Shown one piece after another: positions 45,074 to 52,619 of a DNA stretch of 64,000 nucleotides. The stretch comes from Primorskyibacter sedentarius. Its GTDB lineage: Bacteria; Pseudomonadota; Alphaproteobacteria; Rhodobacterales; Rhodobacteraceae. The notes beneath the pieces are model-generated. The model was not told the DNA's origin. It saw only the letters and a list, made by a program, of their open reading frames with translations, and did no database searches. The stretch is taken from NCBI RefSeq assembly GCF_004342065.1, contig NZ_SLZU01000001.1, positions 1 through 64,000 on the forward strand, written 5' to 3'. A program made the position numbers and the translations under genes. Numbering within the stretch: position 1 is the first letter of the stretch; each line of letters opens with the position of its first letter.

Positions 45074-46927
45074 TCAATCCTGTGCGGCACCTGCGTCCGC
45101 GCTTGGCTGAGAGGGCGTCTCGGATTTCGGCGACAGATGGATCAGGCGCGCCTCTTTGCTGGGCTTTGGGGTCTGATCGGGATGGAATTCAAAGAACCGC
45201 AGCCCGTTCCGGTCCTGCAATTCACCGATCAGGATTCCATCGGGATTGCGCTCGCGGAAATTGTCCACCGTGAATTCTTCGCTCAGGCGGGTGCTGCGCA
45301 GTTGCCAACCCTCGCGGATCTTCTGTTGCAATTCCGAATAGGTCAGCCCGCCGGCAAAACGTTTGCCCCCAAGGGTCGAGGGCAGATTGTGGCGGCCGGA
45401 TTCAGGATTGTCGCGGCGCAGCTGAAACACGTTCTCGCGGCCATATTCCGGTGCAAGATCGGTGGTGACCAGCGTATTGTAAGCGTCGTTTTCGGTCGCC
45501 GCGATGACCTTTTCATAGCCGATCAGATCCAGCCCGAATTCTGCCGTTTCCGACAGGATATCGCCATAGAACGTCTTTAGCCCGGCATTGCGCGCGCCGC
45601 GCAGCCGGACAAGGTTCGCGTCCGAAATCAGCACCGGCACTTCCAGCTTGCCCAGTACTTCGGCCAGGGCGGTGGCGAAAGGCGATCCGCCCACGATCAC
45701 GACACCGGGTTGCCCCGCAGCCGTCAGCCCCAGGAAGCGCGCAAGCGGCGCAAGTGTGAACCCGTGCAGCACCACGGTTGCGGTGACAATCGCAAAGGCC
45801 AGCGGCGCGATGATGGCGCCATCCTCCAGCCCAAGTGCGGTGATACGCTCGCCAAAAAGGCCGGCAACGGCAACGAGCACAACGCCGCGCGGGCCCGTGA
45901 AGGCAACGAGCAGGCGCTCTTTCAACGGCACTTTGGTGAAGGCCAGCGCCAGCAGAACGGAAACCGGCCGCGCAACAGCGATGATCACCACCACGAAGGC
46001 CAGCGAGCGCCAGTTGAGAACCGAAAGAGTTTCGAGGTTCATGCTGGCTGCCAGCAGGATGAAGACGCCCGACACCAGCAGGATCGTCGCATGTTCCTTG
46101 AAGCGCCGCATCTCGGCATAGGATGGCAGATCGGCATTGGCGATCCAGATGCCCATGATCGTCACGGCCAGCAAGCCGGATTCGTGAAGCATCGCATCCG
46201 ACAGGGCGAATGCGCCCAGAAGCACGGAAAACAGCACCGGTACCTTCATGTATTCGGCGACTTTTCCACGCTTGAACGCCTGCGCGACTCCCCAACCCGC
46301 CGCGACCCCGATCAGCGTTGCAAAGCCGATGCCGCGCACCAGCTCCCAGGCAGCATGGCCAAGTTCAAGGTTGCTTTGCGTGACAACCAGCACCTCGAAC
46401 GCCAGAACAGCGGCCAATGCGCCAACGGGGTCGTTTACGATCGCCTCCCATTGCAGCAAGGCCGAAGGGCGGCGTTGCAGCCGCGCGGTCCGCAAAAGCG
46501 GCGCAATCACCGTGGGGCCGGTGACGATCAGGATACCGCCGAATACCGCCGCGCTGCCCCAGCCCAGCCCGGCCACGTAATGCAGCGCCAGTGTCGACGT
46601 CAGCCAGCCAAGCGGTGCGCCCAGCACCACCAGCCGCCGCACCCCTTCGGCAGCGCCGACCAGCGAATGGAAATTCAGCGTCATGCCGCCTTCGAACAGG
46701 ATGATCGCCACCGCGATAGAGATCATGGGCGTCATGAGCGGCCCGATATCGCGCACCGGGTCAAACACACCAAGCACCGGCCCGACCAGCAGACCGGCGG
46801 CCAGCATCAGCACAATCGCGGGAAGGCGCAGCTTCCAGGCCAACCATTGCGAGCCCACGCCAAGCGCCCCTACCAGTGCAAAGGCCGTCACCGGCGTCAA
46901 AGCGCCATCAACAGGTGTCGCCATCAT
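45074..46927 (-). CDS. Cation/proton antiporter with RCK (TrkA-N) domain
   Basis: 617 residues. Residues ~10-410 form about twelve membrane spans of the CPA family, including LRLPAIVLMLAAGLLVGPVLG, ILFEGGMTLNF, and the VTGPTVIAPLL and EAIVNDPVGALAAVLAFE elements (the latter with the ion-site Asp). A C-terminal RCK/TrkA-N nucleotide-binding domain starts at GVVIVGGSPFATALAEVL. NhaP/KefB-like Na+ or K+/H+ exchange is likely, gated by nucleotide. AAGGGA precedes two adjacent ATGs (46927, 46924). Confidence 0.87.
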   Translation of the reverse strand: MMATPVDGALTPVTAFALVGALGVGSQWLAWKLRLPAIVLMLAAGLLVGPVLGVFDPVRDIGPLMTPMISIAVAIILFEGGMTLNFHSLVGAAEGVRRLVVLGAPLGWLTSTLALHYVAGLGWGSAAVFGGILIVTGPTVIAPLLRTARLQRRPSALLQWEAIVNDPVGALAAVLAFEVLVVTQSNLELGHAAWELVRGIGFATLIGVAAGWGVAQAFKRGKVAEYMKVPVLFSVLLGAFALSDAMLHESGLLAVTIMGIWIANADLPSYAEMRRFKEHATILLVSGVFILLAASMNLETLSVLNWRSLAFVVVIIAVARPVSVLLALAFTKVPLKERLLVAFTGPRGVVLVAVAGLFGERITALGLEDGAIIAPLAFAIVTATVVLHGFTLAPLARFLGLTAAGQPGVVIVGGSPFATALAEVLGKLEVPVLISDANLVRLRGARNAGLKTFYGDILSETAEFGLDLIGYEKVIAATENDAYNTLVTTDLAPEYGRENVFQLRRDNPESGRHNLPSTLGGKRFAGGLTYSELQQKIREGWQLRSTRLSEEFTVDNFRERNPDGILIGELQDRNGLRFFEFHPDQTPKPSKEARLIHLSPKSETPSQPSADAGAAQD

Positions 46928-47032
46928 TCGTCCCTTCGTCCGCCTGTAAAAGTGACCCGAAGGACCACGAATGGCGACTAAATCACTATACCCCCAGCCT
47001 TCGGGCGCTTTTGCCGCGCCCTTGCTGGCACT

Positions 47033-48196
47033 CTAACCGATCAGCCGCTCATGCTCTTGCAAGGCGAACCTGTCGGTCATTCCAGCAATATAGTCCGACA
47101 CCAGCCGCGCCAAGGTCGTTTCGTCCTGCGCCTCGGCCACGTCCTTGCGCCATTGCTTTGGCAAAAGCTCCGGGCGTGACATGAAAAGCGGGAAGAGATC
47201 GCGCACGACCTGCGTAACCTCCTTTCGCATCTCGATCACTGCGGGGGCGCGGTACATGCGGTGAAACAGGAATTCACGCGTCACCTTGAGATCCGCCCAG
47301 ATGGCCGGGGTAAAGCGTATCATCATCCGGCCCGCCCCGCGAATATCGTCCACCGACTGCGGTTCCAGCTCTGCCAGGTTGACATTGGCGACGCCGATCA
47401 CATCCTCGACCAGAATGCCAAAGAACCGGCGCAGCGCCTCGTGACGGCGGCGATAGTAGTTGAGACCGGGGTATTTGGCGTCCACCGCCGCAAAACAATC
47501 CTGCAGGATCGGCAATTCGGCCAGTTCGTCGGTCGAGAAAAGCTCTGCACGAAGACCGTCGTGCAAGTCGTGGTTATTATAGGCAATATCGTCTGCGAGC
47601 GCGGCAACCTGCGCCTCTGCGCTGGCATGGGTGTGCAGTTCCAGATCGTGGCGCGCGTTATAGGCGGCCAGCGCATATGGGATCTCTCCCACCAGCTTTC
47701 CGTCCGGGCCCATCTCGGCCACCGGACCATTGTGTTTTGCAATGCCTTCAAGGGCTTCCCAGGTGAGGTTCAACCCATCAAACTCGGCATAATGCCGTTC
47801 CAGCGCGGTAACGATACGGATGGCCTGCGCGTTGTGGTCGAACCCGCCATAGGGTGCCATCATGTCCGACAACGCGTCCTCGCCCGTATGGCCGAACGGC
47901 GTATGGCCAAGGTCATGCGCCAGCGCCACCGCTTCGGTCAGTTCGCTGTTGAGGTTCAGCACGCCCGCAATCGTCCGTGCGACCTGCGCAACCTCGATCG
48001 AATGGGTCAGCCGGGTGCGATAGAAATCGCCCTCATGCTCCACGAACACCTGGGTTTTGTGCTTCAGACGCCGAAACGCGCTGGAATGAATGATCCTGTC
48101 GCGATCACGCTGAAAGCATGACCGGAAAGTGCTTTCCTCCTCCGGGTACAGCCGTCCCTTGCTGTTCGCCGGATTAGAGGCATATGGCGCACGCAT
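47033..48196 (-). CDS. dgt: Deoxyguanosinetriphosphate triphosphohydrolase-like protein
   Basis: 387 residues, HD-domain hydrolase. Metal ligands lie in RTRLTHSIEVAQVARTIA, ALAHDLGHTPFGHTGEDAL and ALADDIAYNNHDLHDGLRA. It hydrolyses dNTPs to the nucleoside and triphosphate; this is the shorter Dgt-like (type 2) form common in alphaproteobacteria. The ATG at 48196 gives the usual start (RAPYASNP); an open frame 17 codons longer runs into the divergent promoter. It is divergent from erpA with 77 bases between starts. Confidence 0.92.
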   Translation of the reverse strand: MRAPYASNPANSKGRLYPEEESTFRSCFQRDRDRIIHSSAFRRLKHKTQVFVEHEGDFYRTRLTHSIEVAQVARTIAGVLNLNSELTEAVALAHDLGHTPFGHTGEDALSDMMAPYGGFDHNAQAIRIVTALERHYAEFDGLNLTWEALEGIAKHNGPVAEMGPDGKLVGEIPYALAAYNARHDLELHTHASAEAQVAALADDIAYNNHDLHDGLRAELFSTDELAELPILQDCFAAVDAKYPGLNYYRRRHEALRRFFGILVEDVIGVANVNLAELEPQSVDDIRGAGRMMIRFTPAIWADLKVTREFLFHRMYRAPAVIEMRKEVTQVVRDLFPLFMSRPELLPKQWRKDVAEAQDETTLARLVSDYIAGMTDRFALQEHERLIG

Positions 48197-48273
48197 CTGC
48201 CTGTTATCCTTGTCGCCTGTCGTTGTCGTCCATATATACAGGCTCACGCGAAAAGGGAAACGTCGAGGTCACC

Positions 48274-48597
48274 ATGCAACTGCCCCCCAAAGTCACGGAC
48301 CGCGCATTTGAACGCCTGTCGGAAATCGGTGCGGCAGAACAGGGTCAGGCCCTGCGCGTTGCTGTCGAAGGTGGCGGCTGTTCGGGGTTTCAGTATGAAA
48401 TCAAGCTGGACGCCCCGGCCGATGACGACCTTGTGCTGGAGCGCAACGGCGAGCGCGTCGTGGTGGATTCCGTATCCCTGCCGTTCCTCAGCAATGCGGT
48501 GATCGATTTCACCGAAGAGCTGATCGGCGCCCGGTTTGTCGTCGACAATCCGAACGCCACAAGCTCATGCGGATGCGGGACGAGCTTCTCCATGTGA
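48274..48597 (+). CDS. erpA: Iron-sulfur cluster insertion protein ErpA
   Basis: 107 residues, A-type carrier. The three conserved Cys are in VEGGGCSGFQYE and the C-terminal SSCGCGTSF. It transfers Fe-S clusters to target apoproteins. GAGG lies upstream of the ATG at 48274; the earlier open frame runs through the promoter shared with dgt. Its last 33 bases overlap the end of the convergent permease gene on the other strand. Confidence 0.9.
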   Translation: MQLPPKVTDRAFERLSEIGAAEQGQALRVAVEGGGCSGFQYEIKLDAPADDDLVLERNGERVVVDSVSLPFLSNAVIDFTEELIGARFVVDNPNATSSCGCGTSFSM

Positions 48598-49485
48598 GGC
48601 GGCCGCTTTGGCCGTCACCGTCATCTGGTCATAAAGCAGCCAGACACCCGAAGTGATCACGATCCCGACGCCCAGAAGCGTGCCCATGCTTGGCACCTCG
48701 CCGAAAAACGCAGCACCGATGATGACCATCCAGACGAATTGCAGGTTCATCAGCGGCGTGGCCACATAGGCAGGCAAAAGGCGCAGTGCGACCACCACAA
48801 CCCAGCGCGCCGCAAAGAGGAACACCGCATAGGTCGCCGCCCAGCCGATATCCGCAAGCGCCATCGGGGCGATGACGAAGGGCAGCGCCAGCGACATCGC
48901 CACGAAAATGGCCAGATTGGGATAGAAGACCTGCGCCAGGGCATTGGTCTCGTACCGGCCGATATAGCGCGCGGCGACCATCGATCCGGTCCCCGAAACG
49001 GCCGCGATCATGGCCCAGAGATGGCCGATGCTTGCGCCCTGAATGCCGCCCGGCATCAGGCAGATCATGCCGATAACCCCTGCCACAAGCGCGGCCCAGA
49101 TCTGCGGGCGGACCGATTCGCCCAGGACAGGCCCGCTAAGCAGCCCAGCGATGATTGGCATCAATCCGATGAACAGGAAGACATCGGCGAAGGGCAAATC
49201 GCGGAAGGCATTGAAGAAGGCAATACAGGCCAGCACCGTCAGCCCGGAGCGCACGGCCATCGCGCGCGGCGCGGATGTCACCAGCCCTTCGCGCAAACGG
49301 CCCCGCCCGGTAGTCAACCGGGTGAAGCCGATGGACAGCGCCATCACGATCATCGAGGACAGGACAAAAAGCTGCGGGGCCGCATAGCTGCCCGCGATCA
49401 GCTTGGTGATCCCGTCTGCAGACGAGATCATCAGCGTGTATAAGGCGACAAGCCCTGCCCCGATCGCGACGGAGCCCCCCTTCAC
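48565..49485 (-). CDS. DMT-superfamily (EamA) permease of the repeat-peptide locus
   Basis: 306 residues, ten membrane spans in two EamA halves. The first includes LFVLSSMIVMALSIGF, and the second opens at SIGHLWAMIAAVSGTGSMVAARYIGR and includes VVVALRLLPAYVATPLMNLQFVWMVI. EamA proteins usually export small metabolites or amino acids. The GTG start at 49485 overlaps the TGA of the upstream unknown gene (GTGA), so it is translationally coupled to that gene. Its coding end overlaps the convergent erpA end by 33 bases. The substrate is unknown; an amino-acid or small-peptide product of the locus is a guess. Confidence 0.82.
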   Translation of the reverse strand: MKGGSVAIGAGLVALYTLMISSADGITKLIAGSYAAPQLFVLSSMIVMALSIGFTRLTTGRGRLREGLVTSAPRAMAVRSGLTVLACIAFFNAFRDLPFADVFLFIGLMPIIAGLLSGPVLGESVRPQIWAALVAGVIGMICLMPGGIQGASIGHLWAMIAAVSGTGSMVAARYIGRYETNALAQVFYPNLAIFVAMSLALPFVIAPMALADIGWAATYAVFLFAARWVVVVALRLLPAYVATPLMNLQFVWMVIIGAAFFGEVPSMGTLLGVGIVITSGVWLLYDQMTVTAKAAASHGEARPASA

Positions 49486-50564
49486 AGGGCTACTCCGCTG
49501 CTGGCAATGCCTGCGCGGGCAAAGCCTTCGAAGAAACCTTCGAACTGGTCCGAGGAGGTCTCGGCCGCCTCCAGCACGCCGCGCGCATCTTCCGACAGCG
49601 TGTCATTGACCAGATCGCGCATCACATGCCAGTCACCCGAGCGCTGATCGTCGAGCCGGAACATGCATTCCGACAGCTCTCGCAACGGTCCGGCACGATG
49701 GGTTCCGCGGTCAAACCGCATCCGGCCATGTTCGACAGGCTTGTTGAACGCCCTGCCCCCGGCAAATGCCTGATGCCAGTTGCAGACCAGGAATTCGTGA
49801 TAGTCATCCGCTATGGACACGTCCTCGCCGCCCGTCAGGCCGTAAAGATTGGTCTCGCGGTCCAGCCATGTTTCCCAGACCGACGGGGGTTCCTGCCCGG
49901 CAAATCGCATTGCCACGCAAACCTCTGCCAACAGGTCGGCATTCTGATCGATGAAGGCCAAAAGCCCGGCATAGTGCAGACTGGTCAGCGTTTCAGGCGC
50001 GAGCTGCGGATCCTTGCGACCATATTCGCTGAGATAGAAGATGATATGGGTCAGCTCATAGGCGGCCTTCTTGTTGGGCAGCGCAAAAGTGGCCGCCCGT
50101 TCCGTAAAGGCGCGCGAGCGCTGTTCAAGCGTTTCGTCCTGCGGCAGCGGATCAACGCCGCGACGCATCATCAACCGGCGCGCTTCAAGCCGTTGCAGAT
50201 CTGACAGTTCCGCCTGCGCCAGCCCTTGGTCATCGGCCCATTTCACAAGCCGCTCGGCCTTGTCGCCCTGCATCCCAAGCGCTTCAAGATCAAGCGTGAT
50301 CGACAGCAGGAAGCGGTAGTATTGCGGGAAGAAACCCAGACGTTTTTCGACTGTCTCATAGAAATCTTCATGGGCCTCAAAAGCGCCGTTTCCAACCTTG
50401 GCGCCAGAAGTTTCCAAAATGTTAAGAATTTCCGCGTTCTCCTTCAGCCAGAACACGTCGTCGCCAAAACGGCGGTGCTCGGCGAAGCAGGCCAGGAGCG
50501 CGGCGTGCCGCGCCTCCTGAGGCTGAAACTGGGACGAAGCGCGCAGATGAACAACATTGGACAT
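49482..50564 (-). CDS. Conserved protein of unknown function following the FTSGS-repeat gene
   Basis: 360 residues, soluble and mostly helical by composition, acidic, with no signal peptide or membrane span. Recognisable features are only local: an ELTHIIFYLSEYGRKD segment (~residues 168-183), a DDYHEFLVCNWHQAFAGGRAF segment with His and Cys that could bind metal or form an active site, and a Glu-rich C-terminus. I believe it is a DUF family largely confined to Rhodobacterales (possibly DUF6902), but this is from memory. It has AAAGGAG at ideal spacing, starts 57 bases after the repeat gene and is coupled to the permease. It may bind or modify the repeat peptide. Confidence 0.75.
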   Translation of the reverse strand: MSNVVHLRASSQFQPQEARHAALLACFAEHRRFGDDVFWLKENAEILNILETSGAKVGNGAFEAHEDFYETVEKRLGFFPQYYRFLLSITLDLEALGMQGDKAERLVKWADDQGLAQAELSDLQRLEARRLMMRRGVDPLPQDETLEQRSRAFTERAATFALPNKKAAYELTHIIFYLSEYGRKDPQLAPETLTSLHYAGLLAFIDQNADLLAEVCVAMRFAGQEPPSVWETWLDRETNLYGLTGGEDVSIADDYHEFLVCNWHQAFAGGRAFNKPVEHGRMRFDRGTHRAGPLRELSECMFRLDDQRSGDWHVMRDLVNDTLSEDARGVLEAAETSSDQFEGFFEGFARAGIASSGVAL

Positions 50565-50584
50565 GGTTTTTCTCCTTTGTCTGT

Positions 50585-50598
50585 GCGCCCGCTGGCGC
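50585..50598 (-). promoter_or_regulatory. Intercistronic hairpin after the repeat gene
   Basis: A 5-bp stem (GCGCC/GGCGC) with a 4-base loop lies in the 57-base gap, with no T-run behind it. It may protect the repeat-gene mRNA from decay or set the ratio of repeat protein to downstream proteins. Confidence 0.3.
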
Positions 50599-50621
50599 TC
50601 CGTCCCGGTTGTGAGGTGGCC

Positions 50622-51398
50622 TTAGGAGCCGGAAGTGAACAGTGCGGTTGCTTCGCCGTCTGTCGTGCGGGCCTTGCTGACCGGAGCCGAGCCGGAGGTG
50701 AACATTTCAACCGCATCGCCGGTGGTCGCATCGCTGGTCACGGGAGCAGAGCCGGAGGTGAACATCTCGACCGCGTCGCCGGTGGTCGCATCGCTGGTCA
50801 CGGGGGCGGAGCCAGAGGTGAACATTTCAACCGCGTCGCCGGTGGTCGCATCGCTGGTCACGGGGGCGGAGCCGGAAGTGAACATCTCAACCGCGTCGCC
50901 GGTGGTCGCATCGCTGGTCACGGGGGCGGAACCGGAGGTGAACATCTCAACCGCGTCGCCGGTGGTCGCATCGCTGGTCACGGGGGCGGAACCGGAGGTG
51001 AACATTTCGACCGCGTCGCCGGTGGTCGCATCGCTTGTCACGGGGGCAGAGCCGGAAGTGAACATTTCGACCGCGTCGCCGATGGTCGCATCGCTGGACA
51101 CAGGAGCCGAGCCGGAGGTGAACATCTCGACCGCGTCGCCGATCAGTGCACGGGAAGCAGTGGACGGAGCGGAGCCGGAAGTGAAAAGCCCAGTCGCTTC
51201 ACCGGAAAACGCCTCGGATGCGACGGGAGCGGAGCCGGATGTGAACATTTCGGTCGCGTCACCAAGAAGTGCATCAGCACCAGCCGGGGCAGAGCCGGAA
51301 GTGAACAGGGCAGTCGCCTCACCATCATGGATGCTTGCCTCAAAACCTTTTTTGATTTCAGCAGCTTGGATGGTGTTGAGTTTTGCTTGTGCAGTCAT
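50622..51398 (-). CDS. FTSGS(AP) tandem-repeat protein
   Basis: 258 residues. A 24-residue head (MTAQAKLNTIQAAEIKKGFE..., no signal peptide) is followed by twelve copies of FTSGS. Eleven continue as FTSGSAP and are spaced 20-21 residues apart. The unit consensus is GDAVE-MFTSGSAPV-[TS]SDATT. The first and last copies share the identical DGEATALFTSGS, and the protein ends exactly on the last FTSGS. It has no Cys and is rich in Ser, Thr, Ala and Gly. The start at 51398 has GGAG eight bases upstream; an ATG at 51419 with AAGGGG is also possible and adds seven residues. It might be a multi-core peptide precursor or a multivalent ligand for the protein encoded next. Possibly the family called DUF6749, from memory. 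Confidence 0.85.
   Translation of the reverse strand: MTAQAKLNTIQAAEIKKGFEASIHDGEATALFTSGSAPAGADALLGDATEMFTSGSAPVASEAFSGEATGLFTSGSAPSTASRALIGDAVEMFTSGSAPVSSDATIGDAVEMFTSGSAPVTSDATTGDAVEMFTSGSAPVTSDATTGDAVEMFTSGSAPVTSDATTGDAVEMFTSGSAPVTSDATTGDAVEMFTSGSAPVTSDATTGDAVEMFTSGSAPVTSDATTGDAVEMFTSGSAPVSKARTTDGEATALFTSGS
50701..51120 (-). repeat. 60-bp coding minisatellite inside the repeat gene
   Basis: Seven consecutive 60-base units are in perfect register, flanked by more diverged units of 60-63 bases on both sides. The six units from 50701 to 51060 encode exactly the same 20 residues. They differ at nine third-codon positions (for example GAG/GAA, GTT/GTC, GGC/GGT, ACC/ACT) and at no amino-acid-changing position. 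The seventh (51061-51120) carries two substitutions (Thr to Ser, Thr to Ile). Confidence 0.92.
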
Positions 51399-51419
51399 TG
51401 TGTGTCTCCGTTTGAGCAT

Positions 51420-51784
51420 TATTTGCCCCTTAACGCTTGCACGGCGGAATTGAACTGCATAGCCCCTTTTCTTGCTATGCTTGCATATCCACAGACTTAT
51501 CCACATTAACTCCCATGGGTAGAATTCTGATACAAATCCGGAAAACTCTGGCCCCGACTGTCTCAAATTTTTTTCTCGATGATGAATTTTTTTATGAATC
51601 TGAGCGGTTTTCTGCGCGAATCGCATCGCGAATCGCCCGGAATTGAGAAGAAAATTTCGACATCCGACTCACTATCGCACGAGACTGATTTTCTTTCGCC
51701 ACAAATCTGACGCCAATTAGCGACAGCGCTTGCGCAGCCTGTCGGGTTGCGGGATAGAGGAAGCATTCCCGAGGAGATCGCGCC
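51420..51784. other. AT-rich intergenic region between the repeat gene and xth
   Basis: 365 bases, visibly richer in A and T than the surroundings (runs such as AAATTTTTTT and GAATTTTTTTATGAATC). It separates divergent genes, so it carries the promoters of both the repeat gene and xth. It holds two DnaA-box-like sites near the repeat-gene end and a direct repeat GCGAATCGC near 51618. No gene is convincing here. Confidence 0.55.
51485..51505 (+). promoter_or_regulatory. Pair of DnaA-box-like sequences
   Basis: ATATCCACA (51485-51493) and a perfect TTATCCACA (51497-51505) are in the same orientation with starts 12 bases apart, about one helical turn. They lie 66-107 bases upstream of the two candidate starts of the repeat gene, next to an AT-rich stretch. 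They could be a DnaA-controlled promoter or a titration site. Confidence 0.5.
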
Positions 51785-52564
51785 ATGAAAATTGCCACAT
51801 TCAACATCAACGGCATCAAGGCGCGCATGGCTGCGTTGACTGACTGGCTGGACGAGGCGCAACCCGATGTCGCCCTGCTGCAAGAGATCAAATCCGTTGA
51901 CGAGGCCTTCCCCCGCGAACCGCTGGAAGACCGTGGCTATCAGGTAGAGACGCATGGGCAGAAGGGATTCAACGGCGTCGCGATCCTGTCGAAACTCCCC
52001 TTGGAAGACATCAGCCGCGGCCTGCCCGGCGACGATAGCGACGAACAGGCGCGCTGGATCGAGGCAACTGTGGTTGGCAAGACTGCCGTCCGGCTCTGTG
52101 GACTTTACCTGCCCAATGGCAACCCGGTGCCGGGCCCCAAATATGACTACAAACTCAATTGGATGGAACGGTTGCGGCAGCGTGCGCAAGCCCTGCTGGA
52201 TGACGAGATGCCGGCCCTGATGGCGGGCGATTACAACGTGATCCCGCAAGCCGAGGATGCCGCCCGCCCTGCCGCCTGGGAAAAAGATGCGCTCTACCTG
52301 CCCGAAACCCGCGAGGCGTTCCGCCGCGTGTTAAACCTTGGGTTTACCGAGGCGTTCCGCGCCACGACCCAAGGACCGGGGCATTACAGTTTCTGGGATT
52401 ATCAGGCCGGTGCGTGGAACCGGAATGATGGCATCCGGATCGACCACTTCCTGCTGTCCCCCGCATGTGCCGACCTGATGACGGCATGCTGGATCGAAAA
52501 AGAGGTGCGCGGTCGCGAGAAACCCTCCGACCATGTGCCTGTCTGGGTCGAACTGGACAACTGA
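51785..52564 (+). CDS. xth: Exodeoxyribonuclease III
   Basis: 259 residues, endonuclease/exonuclease/phosphatase fold. Motifs are KIATFNINGIKAR, LLQEIKS (metal Glu), LMAGDYNVIPQ (Asp, Asn), DGIRIDHFLLS and the catalytic SDHVPVWVEL at the C-terminus. It is an AP endonuclease and 3'-5' exonuclease in base-excision repair. GAGGAG precedes the ATG at 51785. It appears monocistronic and is convergent with the flavin monooxygenase gene (55-base gap). Confidence 0.95.
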   Translation: MKIATFNINGIKARMAALTDWLDEAQPDVALLQEIKSVDEAFPREPLEDRGYQVETHGQKGFNGVAILSKLPLEDISRGLPGDDSDEQARWIEATVVGKTAVRLCGLYLPNGNPVPGPKYDYKLNWMERLRQRAQALLDDEMPALMAGDYNVIPQAEDAARPAAWEKDALYLPETREAFRRVLNLGFTEAFRATTQGPGHYSFWDYQAGAWNRNDGIRIDHFLLSPACADLMTACWIEKEVRGREKPSDHVPVWVELDN

Positions 52565-52619
52565 CGCCGCTGCACAATCCCGAAAATCGACGGGACGGCT
52601 GCCGCAAAGCCGAACAGGT

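Noticed and set aside
50701-51120. Repeat array considered as CRISPR
   Set aside because: There are no unique spacers; the whole 60-base unit repeats and is coding. No cas genes are present.
50226-51509. Long plus-strand frames (427 and 272 codons) opposite the FTSGS-repeat gene
   Set aside because: The 60-bp repeat length is a multiple of three, so any frame open in one unit stays open across all. The minus-strand frame has the ribosome binding site, synonymous-only variation and operon context.
51420-51784. AT-rich region with DnaA boxes considered as the chromosomal origin
   Set aside because: Only two boxes were seen and no origin-linked genes are near; a promoter role is simpler. Kept only as a regulatory finding.
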